Part shown: in pieces, positions 47,138 through 56,839 of the stretch
How the letters are laid out: the number at the start of each line of letters is the position of its first letter
How positions within the stretch are numbered: position 1 is the stretch's first letter
NCBI GenBank assembly: GCA_014529385.2
Contig: CM043952.1
Location: 151,553,057-151,617,056, forward strand
From: Adiantum capillus-veneris
Lineage: Eukaryota > Streptophyta > Polypodiopsida > Polypodiales > Pteridaceae
Direction of reading: 5' to 3'
Length of the DNA stretch: 64,000 bases
Made by a program: the position numbers and the translations under genes
The notes under the pieces: generated by a model
What the model was told of the DNA's origin: nothing
What the model saw: the letters and a program-made list of their open reading frames with translations, nothing else
The model's database searches: none

Positions 47138-47835
47138 GCTCCCCCCTTCCTAGGGTGATCACTATAGCCTGCTTCATTAAATTGTTTGGCTCTAGTTTAG
47201 TCTTACCTTTTGGGATTGCGAAGGCACATTTTGGGTAGCACTATTGATGTTTGTCATATGTAAACCTTTTGCATAGTTTCCTGTGTATCTCTGTAAAACA
47301 TGACTAATTATTCCCCAAGTTAAGTTGTAGATAGCATTATCTTCGACCTGATATTATCTATCCAATGGGTCTCCTATGATATGAGCTTCTGCGGTTTCAG
47401 GACCCAAGGCATCATAGATTTTAGACTCTTGTCTATATCTCTGTCTATTTTGGTCAAAGTATATGTTCATTTAGTCACAACGTCAAAGCTTGATTTTTGA
47501 TGGAGGAGAGTTTGGCTCTAAACAGATTTATGGGTTCACTCAGCTAATGTCCTTCAGCTCTAGACAGGATGGGCTATAATAGATTCTATCCTCTTAAATG
47601 AACCATCCTTTTTGGATCTATCACTGGATACAATTCTTTGTGCTGGTATGTAGGCCTTTCAAATACTGGTCAATCCTTTTTGTACAATTGCCCCTCTCGA
47701 TCTACATAATGTGCATATGAATTATGTGTACCATACAATGCTAACATCCTTCACTTTACTGTGTCTCTTAGACTCGTGAATGATTGTACACTAGTGGCAG
47801 TGGATGCAAAATCATTTGCAAGCCTAACATTCTTT
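47138..47835. other. Interior of the 16.8-kb element, no clear domain
   Basis: This resumes the host element after the GCTCC duplication. Minus-strand frames are short and broken. It should connect the knuckle region on the right to the linker at 41268 on the left. Confidence 0.5.
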
Positions 47836-49171
47836 TCAACATTGTGATATTTGGACACTTTGACCAAATTCATACAGGAGTTTATTGTTCAAAGAATCAA
47901 TTTTAAGCTTTTGAGGTGCATGTGCATCTTTATGTTGATTCTGAACTTGCATTGCTTTTACTGGTGCTTCTAATGGTAATGCATGAACATCTGATTGCAC
48001 CAAAAGTGATGAGTTATATGCACTTACATCAGGATTTGCATTTTCAGCTTGCTCTATGCTTTGCTTTGCAATGGCCATGTCCCTGTTGGTTGGGTGGTTT
48101 CTTGTACAATCCTTCAAAAAATGTCCACCTTTTCTTCCACAATCAAAGCAATACACCATGAATGGTGGTATTTCAACTTGCTCTATCATGTCAAGCTCTT
48201 GCAGAGGGTTTCAGCTTCTATACTTGCCAAGTTGTCGACATCCTCTTTGAGAATACTGAGAATCAAGTTGTAGACTCTGCTCCATCTTGACCTTTATACT
48301 GTCTTTGACATGGTTCTTCAATCAGACTAGCTTATATAGGTTGATCTGTTGGATCTTCCATTTCTTGGCTCTTGACTATAGATCCGACCATATAATCCAT
48401 GTACAATGATCCTAATTGCATATGCACCAATTGGAGGGTTTGCTGACTTGTGTAGATATCTACATAACCACTTGGATCAATTTTTGTACTTCTATCTGTA
48501 CCTCGTCTTTGAGCTTGCAATACCTGGCTCCACTGAAATCTGTGAACATCTGGGGGTTTTCTGGATCAAGCTTTACTCTAATCAATAGGATCATGGCTCC
48601 TATGTTTCTTTTGCTGCTCATCAAGTACCTATGGGGGTTTTCTAGATCAATCTTTACTTTGATCAATAGTATCGTGGCTCTTGTGTTGCTTTTGATGCTC
48701 ATCAAGTACCTATGGCCTTCGGAATCACCATATAAGACTTTATCTCCACTGTAGCCATAGAGCTGTAAAATTTGCTATGTTGCATTTGTGCTAGTGTTGC
48801 CATTGCTATTGGCTTGCTCTGGTGTACTTGAGTTCTCAGCTCGACTTGACTCCATGTGGGCTGGTTCTGTAAAAACTATCTCTTAGCAGATCCTCGTTTT
48901 GATTAGCAGAATCTCTCCTGCTCGGGTTGACAATACTGCTTATGGCAAAACAATTTTGGCAGTTGATTGTTCTTTAGACTCACAAGAGTCGATTAACTCT
49001 ATCTTGAATGTGTTAGAATTGATTGTAGCCTTTGAAATGATGGAAATATGGGCCTGGATAGCATGTTCTGCAATCCAATGTGATGTGTGCTCCTGTTCGT
49101 CCAATTTTAGACCCAACTTGCAAAGCAATTACTCGCACTTGTCAATTTGTAGCTCGCACGATCACTTCTAG
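47836..49171 (-). pseudogene. Gag relic with zinc knuckle of the 16.8-kb element
   Basis: The frame 47836-48189 (117 aa) carries CFDCGRKGGHFLKDC, a CCHC knuckle with five rather than four residues before His, as in the gag at 31340-31375. Further right, frames 48332-48520, 48460-48705 and 48940-49128 hold hydrophilic gag-like sequence, including an exact 81-bp tandem duplication (48549-48629 and 48630-48710). Stops break the gene. Gag is the only protein type clearly present in this element besides a damaged protease. Confidence 0.65.
48549..48710 (-). repeat. 81-bp in-frame tandem duplication in gag
   Basis: Two adjacent 81-bp units (27 codons each) share GGGGGTTTTCT.GATCAA.CT, ATCAATAG.ATC.TGGCTC and GCTCATCAAGTACC, with about one in six bases changed. 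Length preservation at a multiple of three after that much divergence suggests it arose while gag was under coding constraint. Confidence 0.85.
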
Positions 49172-52100
49172 CTTCGCGCGTTGTTTGAATGAACGTCTAA
49201 AACTAGGCTAGAACAATGATGTTATTGGACAAAATAATCATGTCCTGGTTCACAAGGGTTTTCCCTTGACTCTAGGTCAATTTTTATACCCCTCACGGCT
49301 TTGAGTTGGTCTCTTTTCTCTTCTTTTTTTTTGCGAACTTCTTCAGGCTAAAGTGCTCAACTCGTTTTTTTTTTTTTGCTTGTTGTGCGGGCTTCGTTTT
49401 TTTCTTTGCTTTTTTGCCCTTTTCTCCTTTTCTAACTCCTCGTCTTTTATTTTTATTAATTTTTTGGTGAGATTTTGAATGTTCTAATTTTTTTGGTATT
49501 AGTATGATTATTTAGAATTTTTTTATTTTTTATCGAATTTTCGGAGAGTTCTATGAATTTTACGATTTTTTAAGATTTATTTGATAATTTTGTTTTTAAT
49601 GGATTTTTAAAGAATTTTTTTATTTTTTTGTAAATTTTTGAAGTTTCTTGTTTTTTCATGAATTTTGATTGAGTATCTTTTTTTGTGACTTATTTGTGTT
49701 TTTTAAAAGGTTTTTCAGTGACTTTTTTAATGAATATTCCAAACCTTTTTCTTTTAATTATTTTTTTTATTTTTTATTTTTTTGCTTTTTCAATGTTATT
49801 CTTTCCTTTTTGTGGGTTTCATTAAATAAAACTAAAAAATAAAAAATTAAACTAACACTAGCCTTATAACTCACCTTTATGCCTGGCTGTGGACAGCGAT
49901 GGCGAAGAGAGAGGCCTGGTTTGTGTATGTATAGTGTGCGAGAGAAGGACTCTGAAGGAGTGTTATTGTGGCCTGCCTTGCTACACGGTAGTAAAAGAGG
50001 GGCGTGGCACTGTGGGTCTTGGGCGGGTCCGTACACGGATGGAGAAAGAGAGAGAGTAGGAGCGTGGGCAGCAATGATGGCAGGTTCATGCGCGTGCAAA
50101 AGACGGCGAGGGAGAGGGAGGAAATGAGAGAGAGAAAAGATCGCATGTGTGTTTGTGTGTGTGGATGTGTGTGTAGGCCTGCTCTGGCGGCACGGAGCAA
50201 AGAGAGAAGGACAGTGGGTGACAAGGAGGAGGGTGGGTGTACAACACGTAGAAGAGGGGAGCGAGAATGGGTGTGCGAAATTGCGATTCGGCTCACTGCT
50301 ATACATGATCTGGTGGGTAGTGGCGGCCTAATCAGAGAAATAGAGAGGGTGTGACGAGTCTAAAGAGAGAGAGTAGAGAGAGAGAGAGTGTGTGTGTGTG
50401 TGTGTGCGCGCGCGTGCGTAATAAGACAAAGAGAGAGAGGCAGAGTTGACTTGATTTGCAGGTGTCAAAAGGCCATTCAGTGAGAGAGAAAGAGGAGCAA
50501 GTGGCAGGAGAGAGAGAAAGAGAAAGTAAGAGAGAGAGTATATTCAACGTAGACCAAGGGGAGAGAGAAAAAGTGGAGTAAAGCTATCTTCAGCGCTTGT
50601 TTACAATGAGGAGAGAGAAAGAGAGAGAGTGAAGGGGCGAAAGGAAGAGAGAATAATAGGTGCGTTGAAGACAGAGGGGGAGGGGATTTTTTTAAAAAAA
50701 AATATTTCAAACCTTAATCACTGCAAGGGTCGATTCTCACACACAAGCAGTCTAAATTCGTTTTTTACGTCGAAAAACACAAAAGTTATTCGTTGAGTCC
50801 GCACGAACATCAAAAACTTTTCGGAGCGTTCACCCAAGCTCATGATCAAGTGCCGGCGCTTGCGTCGAAGAAAACATTTCAATTTTTACTTTTCAAACGC
50901 TCGAAAGTGCCAAATTTAATCCGAAAATTAGCCAAAACGTTTCAAAATCACCCGAAAATCCAAATCATTGCCAGAAAAATCCAACAAATTCTTGAAAAAT
51001 TCTAGAGATCTCAAAAAATCATCAGCAATCACAATCAAACACTTTTGACATGCATAAGCGCACCAAAAACAGTAGTTTTTTTCGAAGACATTAATTACAA
51101 CAAAATCAACAACCTGGCCCTCGAAAATAGTGAAACGCTCAAAACCCGACCAATGAGGGCACAAATGCGCGTAGAGCGATGCCATAAACACGCATATAAA
51201 ACAGCTCGTCAAGATCACAAGATATCAAATTTTTTACGAAAGTAAGCAAAAATTAATGCAAAAAATAGCCAAAATTTTGCAAAAACAATCTAAAAAATCT
51301 TGAAAATTCTCCACACATAGAAGATTAGCACAACAAAATCAAATCTTAATAATCACATCAATTCATCATCAAAAACACAACCATAAAAATCAAAACTAGG
51401 CAATTAAACTGACAAAATTATGTCAAAAATTGACGCACTTGGAATGTGTAAAACCCTGATTTGAGCTCAAAAACGCAGCAATTAACCATTACGTACTTCA
51501 ATTTTGTAATCAAACATGAAATTAATCATACACATTAAGCACTTTTTTAGCAGACACACACTAATAATTGGTAGTTTTTACCAACTTTTAGGTGCGCACA
51601 CACAAGGGTTAAACTTGTCAAAATTGCGATTTGAATTCACAAATCTCTAATTGGGCATGACCACAACACAAATCAATCATGACAATTGCAAAATCATTAT
51701 GCACACATTTATTTTTAGGTGCACCCACAAGGGCAAAATAGTTCATACACGCCTAAAACATACACACACTCAATTAGAATGCACGCACACTTGATTTTAG
51801 TGCACACAATTGCAATTGACCATTCAAGCATGCAATTAGGTAAATTAACTCTGCACATTAACCATGAAACCATCACTTTGCACATTCAATTTTATGAAAA
51901 TTTTATCATTACCACGGCATGCAAATGTGCAAAATCAAAAGTTCCAATTCACAAATTGATAACGGAGAAGCATAACACACAAATTTGGAGTCCATTAGCA
52001 CCACGATCCAATTCCCAATACACACTGTGTAGGCCTATTTTGTTGATGCTCCAAAGCCATAAACTTGCATTCCAAAATCAACAAATCATTAAGAGATTAG

Positions 52101-52412
52101 CACAAACCGGCAATGTTAGAATGCAATCCAAGCCTCCAATTAGGCAAATATCAAAGCATAAGCACACAAAATGTTAGTCCAATTAGTAGAAAATTAGTGT
52201 GTAAGTAGCAAAAATTAGTACCATTAGCAAGGGGTTAATGTGAAATTATAGTGTATAAGCACACAATTGGCAAGATTTGGTGACAAATTAGAGAATAACG
52301 AACACATTGCTTCATGCACACACATCCAAAATCCATAAAACCATAAACACACAAGTGAAATTAGTGAGGAAACCATTCGATTATGCCACAATTATACTAG
52401 CATAAGCCATTT
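49172..52412 (-). other. Long leader of the 16.8-kb element
   Basis: About 3.2 kb between the primer site and the gag relic. 49300-49860 is extremely T-rich on the plus strand. 50340-50680 is GA/GT-rich with a short (GT)n(GC)n tract near 50390-50415. 50790-52400 is A/C-rich. ORFs such as 49767-50306 (minus) translate CT-type low complexity and lack motifs. Confidence 0.55.
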
Positions 52413-52432
52413 CTCCTCAACAATGGCGTCAA
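52413..52432 (-). other. Primer binding site of the 16.8-kb element
   Basis: Minus-strand TTGACGCCATTGTTGAGGAG directly follows the 5' LTR. It resembles the plant gypsy tRNA-Asp-type site TGGCGCCGTTGCCGGGG with substitutions and is the same class as the site at 27188. Confidence 0.75.
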
Positions 52433-52433
52433 A

Positions 52434-53357
52434 TGTTGGGGGTACCATCGTAGCATAGCTCAAATGACCAACAACAATTGTCAATCTGGAGAGATGAGCT
52501 ACCAAGCTAGGGCATGGAAACACTCACAAGATTAGTGAGCTAATCATGGCAACACGAACGATAACTCTATGAAGTGGGCTTCACAGCCTATGGAGTAGCT
52601 AAGCCACGATGTCTGGCAATCTCCACATCCACTTTTCTCCACCTCAAATCAATCCAATCACACACACTAATGATTGCAAGACGCACACATCACTAATCCT
52701 ATCATGCAGCACACTAATCACAAGCACACACACATAGATCTATCAAGTATTTACACTCCAATCAAGTTTACATGCACACAAAAAGATTAGAGGGCAATCA
52801 CACAAAATTAGAGCGGGATTAATCGCTATATTAGTTACGATCTAGCTAATCAAAGCATCATTAAAAATCAAAAGAAGTATGATAGAGGCATAGTGAAAGA
52901 GAATTAAGCTTTGATTAGTATTAATCAAGTCATATGAGCAAAGAGAAGTGCAAGGACTCCATAGCACACACCTCATGAGCTCTCACCAAAGAGTGGTCTC
53001 CACCAATGAAGCTGAGAACCTTAATTTCTTTTACACACTGCCTTATATACCCAGGGTAAAAATATGCAATGTTCGAGCTCCCAAGGCCTTTAGGGCTCCA
53101 CATATCATTGAATCTGGAACATAGGCACACTAACTGACCTATTCTTTACAGGTTAGAACTCCCATCGAGCTCGTAACACATTAAAAATATTACAATGGCT
53201 TGGAATAAATCGAGAATTTACAATACATGGCCATTTTGAAAAATGAAAAAAATGTGTAACTCCAATCTTCATTGCTTCTTTGTATTCATCCTCGATGTGC
53301 ATTTATACATCTTCGGTCTTTAGCAGCCTCTGTTAACTGACGTCGGCTCAGTCAACA
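52434..53357 (-). repeat. 5' LTR of the 16.8-kb element
   Basis: 924 bp, TGTTGGGGGTACC...CAGTCAACA on the plus strand. It is followed by the TATAG duplication. A minus-strand TATA box near 53042-53050 matches the position in the other LTR. Confidence 0.95.
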
Positions 53358-53362
53358 TATAG

Positions 53363-55083
53363 CCCGTGCAATATGGCCAAGTATGTACAGAGCTGGTAAG
53401 CGAATGATGTAGTAGGAGCATGACAACATAGAAATGTAGCTTTCTCTTTACACAGGCTATAAGTTGTACTTTCTTGCTACTCTTTATAGATAATATGTGA
53501 AGGAATATGTCAGTAACCTTGCATAGCTACTAAAGCCTTCTACTCAAGGCTTAAGTAGCCCTTCTTGTTTTTGCATCCTTGTCACACTCTTTACGCTGCC
53601 TATTCTGACCATCTTATACTCGCCATTCACTATTGTACAATGCTCCAAATTCTTGCCTTGTGTTTATGCTTCTTCTAGACTCTCTGTCATTACATTCAAC
53701 CGACAACCGTACATTCATAGAACTAAGCTCTACAAGCCACTCCAACGGTGTCATCATTTTTTGTCTGTGCACCAAGCAATTTAGTACCACCATCCGCAAG
53801 CGCAGTGTAAGATGAGCAATGCCGGCATAGCCTGCTTGGCTAATGCACATGTCGACTCTGTGTGTTATTGCCTTGTTGTTGTCTTGAGGTCAAACTAAAT
53901 CACCCTATCAAATGGTCGACAACAACAGCATGGTTACTCTAAAAACCGAGTGTTATCAATGTTGGAGACCCCCTATTCATGGTTGAAGAACCCGACCCAC
54001 CTAATCACCTCAAAGTCTAAGGTCAACCAAAGAGAAGCTGCTACTACCTATCACTTTGAAGCCCTTGAAAGTTGGTGTTGTCTCTTGTGTCACGTGTCTC
54101 ACTCGCTCGGATTAACTTATAATCACTCGCTTTAATTAACTTATAATGACCAAAATTTGCCCAAGCTTAGCGGCCATCAGCACCGGATGTCTAGCCAATG
54201 CCTGCGGTCAACTATTGCGTTTAGCACTTGCCTATTATTAGCTGGTCAACTCTGATAGCTGCTCGTGCATACACTCAGTAGCTCCGCCCGTATTTTGCAT
54301 CAATGTCTAGCTTGAGCAGGGTACGTATTGTTGTTGATTTTGGCAGAAAAGCCAGCTCCACTTGTCATGTGATATCCACCAGCATAAAGAAATTAACTGC
54401 ACCAGCTGCAATGCTAGCTAATATCTACGCCTCTTGTCGTCACCAGGTCTTCCTGCCCATCTAGATTCTCCTGCAGCGCAACCAGATTCTCATGTCGGTG
54501 TGCACAACCTCGCAATTAGACTCCTTCTACTCTTGCATAATTAGATTGTGCCTGCGCACCGAGATCCTCCCACCTGCCCATCCGCGCGCAAAAGATGCAG
54601 GACAGTCTTCTCAGAAGAGGGCATGGCGGTGTGCCTTCTTTTGAGATGTTTTTTCATGAAGCATAATTTCCACTACTTGATGTTTTGCTCATTACCTTTA
54701 GGAAACAATTGTGGAATGGTTTGCTTATTTGCCAAATTTTTTACGTGATATCTCCATCTCAGCTAACGTCATTTCAGCGACCAACATTGAACTCCATCTC
54801 TTGCATTTATGATCATGTGCGTGGGGTCTCTTTAAATAGTTCTTCATTTGGGTAAAAAAGAGATTCAATACTTGTTGCCAATGTTATTGAACACATGTAC
54901 AGATCCTCATAATCCATTTATGTTCAATACTTGTTGCATATGTTCAATACTTGTTGCCAATGTTATTGAACGCATGTATAAATCCTCATAATCCATTTAT
55001 GGTGGTCATTGTTGTGAGCATATGTTTTCTCACATGCACATAATCACTCGCATATATTCTAAAAACAGAGAATCCATTAGTAT
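53363..55083. other. Right interior of the DNA transposon
   Basis: No transposase motif was found. ORFs 53614-53850 (minus) and 54548-54748 (plus) lack recognised features. Near the right end a 59-bp unit occurs twice (54864-54922 and 54943-55001) with a 20-bp partial copy between them (TTCAATACTTGTTGC, CCTCATAATCCATTTATG). Confidence 0.55.
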
Positions 55084-55154
55084 CTCAACATTATCAAGGT
55101 TTTCTCGTAAACTTTATTTGCTCAAAAACGTTTCCTCGGTGGATAGTAACACTC
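55084..55154 (-). repeat. Right terminal inverted repeat
   Basis: It ends ...GGATAGTAACACTC. The reverse complement begins GAGTGTTACTATCC and contains TTTTTGAGC and CGAGAAAACCTTGATAATG, pairing with 34363-34432. Confidence 0.8.
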
Positions 55155-55466
55155 TGTAGCAATGACAAAGGTAAACAAAGAAATTTTGTGGTTTCACAAA
55201 TTCTTGGAGGAGCTTGGATACAAGCAAGACAATTGTATATTGTACAATAACAGTCAAAGCGCCATTCATCTTACAAAGAATTCAACATTTCACTCAAGGA
55301 AAAAGCACATCAAGGTGAGATATCACTTCATATGCACTCTTTTGGAAGAGGGCAAGTAAATCTAAGCAAGGTGCACACAAGTGAAAATCTTGTGGACATT
55401 TTAACAAAAGTGGTTAACAAGGAGAAGTTGAGCTTTTGCTCATCTTCAATCGTCATTCAAGGATAA
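55155..55466 (+). pseudogene. Ty1/copia RNase H, second part
   Basis: Reading from GTAGCA ATG, it gives KEILWFHKFLEELGYKQ, LYNNSQSAIHLTKN, HSRKKHIKVRYHFI, and after a one-base frameshift at about 55357 VHTSENLVDILTKVVNKEKL. This is the C-terminal half of copia RNase H including the catalytic Asp region (here NNSQSA, where DNSQSA is usual, so the catalytic Asp is replaced by Asn). It is continuous with the part ending at 34362. The stop is at 55464-55466. Confidence 0.93.
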
Positions 55467-55512
55467 AAAGCTAGGATGGAAAGCAGTCACAGGTTTGGTG
55501 TGGAGATCAGTC

Positions 55513-55526
55513 TCCAAGTGGGAGAT
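55513..55526 (+). other. Copia polypurine tract
   Basis: CCAAGTGGGAGAT abuts the 3' LTR, the usual plant copia arrangement. Confidence 0.85.
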
Positions 55527-56129
55527 TGTTAAGTATGGAGCCTGAATTACCCCTTGTAACTTTTAGTCTCAAAAATTCACATTTGTAAGGTCCCCATTAT
55601 GAGAGAAGCCATCGTGCATAAGAAAAATCACTCGTCGAAAAACCACAAATTCATCGTTGAAATATTATGGCCAGACGTCAATCGAAAAGTGGTAAAAAAA
55701 AGGCCAATCGATAGGCCGACTGGCCGGTGGTCGCTAGTCAATGGACTGTGGCGGTGGGCGAAAATTTTTGAGCGGTGGCCAAATTCAATGGCCAGTGGTA
55801 GACAGACTTGTCTTCTCAAGGACGGACACACATGGACGCATGGGAGAATTCAACTCAGACTTGTCTACACAAGGGCTACTACATATGGCTCCCTCTTATG
55901 AGGAAGGGTAGCCCTTTTGGTCTATAAAAGGAGGCCTCTTTTACACACAAAATGTATTGTGAAGTTGATGAAACAAGGTGTGTGTGTGAGGTGGTGAGAG
56001 TAAAGCAAGCTGCTAGTTCCATTAAGGGTATAATCCCTTTGTAACCTACTTATAGTTTGAAGTACTAAAGCCATTGAGTGGTTACTTTCCCGTGGACGTA
56101 GCCCACATTAGGTGAACCACGTATATTGT

Positions 56130-56200
<71 letters not shown>

Positions 56201-56220
56201 CTCGTTCTCTCGTGTGCAAA
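55527..56220 (+). repeat. Copia 3' LTR (right end uncertain)
   Basis: It starts TGTTAAGTATGG directly after the polypurine tract and has a TATAAAA box at 55923-55929. It contains a long CT microsatellite (56131-56197). No second copy exists in the window, so the end is approximate; CA dinucleotides up to about 56286 are possible ends. Confidence 0.75.
56131..56197. repeat. (CT)n microsatellite
   Basis: About 33 uninterrupted CT units followed by imperfect CTCGTT units. It lies inside the copia LTR, like the CT run in the LTR at 18417-18485. Confidence 0.95.
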
Positions 56221-56839
56221 AATTATCTCTCTCCATTAAGTAACTACTCCAATATCTACTTAGCGATGCCCTATTTCCTAAGACACAGTGCCTTGCTTTG
56301 CTCATACCACTCTCCGATCTGATCCACAAATCTAATTTAGTTGTTCTGATTTGTTGGTTCATTTTACTTTGGATACAAGGCTAGATGGAAGCATGGAAAT
56401 TCTTCATCTTTCATTGATAAGGTATACATGAGAACTGGTGAGTCTCAAACTGCTTTGATACACTTCAACACAATTTTATTGTCTTGTTGCATCATCTTTC
56501 TCAAGATGCGAACCAAGTGAAAGAAAATTTTTAGTGCAGTCTCATGTTCTGTGAGGCTCATCCTGGTTTATGGCCCTCTACTGCTAGACGCATTGTTTTC
56601 TAAAAGAATAGTAACTTTATGGTCCAATTTTTGCCTAGCAATCTGCATCTTAACCAATAAAGCCTACATCTTTGTTCTTATTTCTTTTGTGCATTTCCAT
56701 GGTGGGTGGTTTACTACCAGTATCTCCAGCTAGATAACCAAGCTTTGAACATTCATTATGGTCAATTGCTAATCTTGGGGGTTCACCAGTAGATCATCTT
56801 TTGTAAGAACAAATTCTAGAACCCTATCCAATGCTTGAA

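Larger units (their letters stand above)
36522..53357 (-). mobile_element. Gag-protease LTR element (TR-GAG-like), host of the chromovirus
   Basis: LTRs of 929 and 924 bp (36522-37450, 52434-53357) flank the element, with a perfect TATAG duplication at 36517-36521 and 53358-53362. A minus-strand primer site (TTTGACGCCATTG...) adjoins the right LTR and a purine tract (GAAGGGGAGAA) adjoins the left, so transcription runs leftwards. The interior without the nested chromovirus is about 9.1 kb. It shows a zinc-knuckle gag relic (47836-49171) and linker/protease-like sequence (38587-41268) but no RT, RNase H or integrase. Gag-only elements with terminal repeats are known in plants as TR-GAG, and this copy fits that description. 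Confidence 0.9.
34363..55154. mobile_element. DNA transposon with long TIRs, 8-bp target duplication and nested LTR elements
   Basis: The ends are inverted: GAGTGT-ACTT...TTTTTTGAGC...CGAGCAAACC...TGATATTG on the left against the reverse complement of the right end, GAGTGTTACT...TTTTTGAGC...CGAGAAAACC...TGATAATG. About two thirds of the first ~70 bp match. Both sides are flanked by TGTAGCAA (34355-34362 and 55155-55162). Removing the element and one copy restores an uninterrupted copia RNase H reading frame. Without the nested LTR element its own length is about 3.95 kb (34363-36521 plus 53363-55154). An 8-bp duplication fits hAT, and long TIRs fit Mutator-like elements. No transposase was recognised, so it is probably non-autonomous. 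Confidence 0.85.

Noticed and set aside
49767-50306. 179-codon minus-strand ORF
   Set aside because: It consists of Ser/His/Pro/Leu low complexity with a Lys-rich end translated from the T-rich tract; a second overlapping frame is equally open. It lies in the leader of the 16.8-kb element.
51719-52177. 152-codon plus-strand ORF rich in His, Thr and Ile
   Set aside because: It arises from A/C-rich leader sequence antisense to the element; no family pattern.
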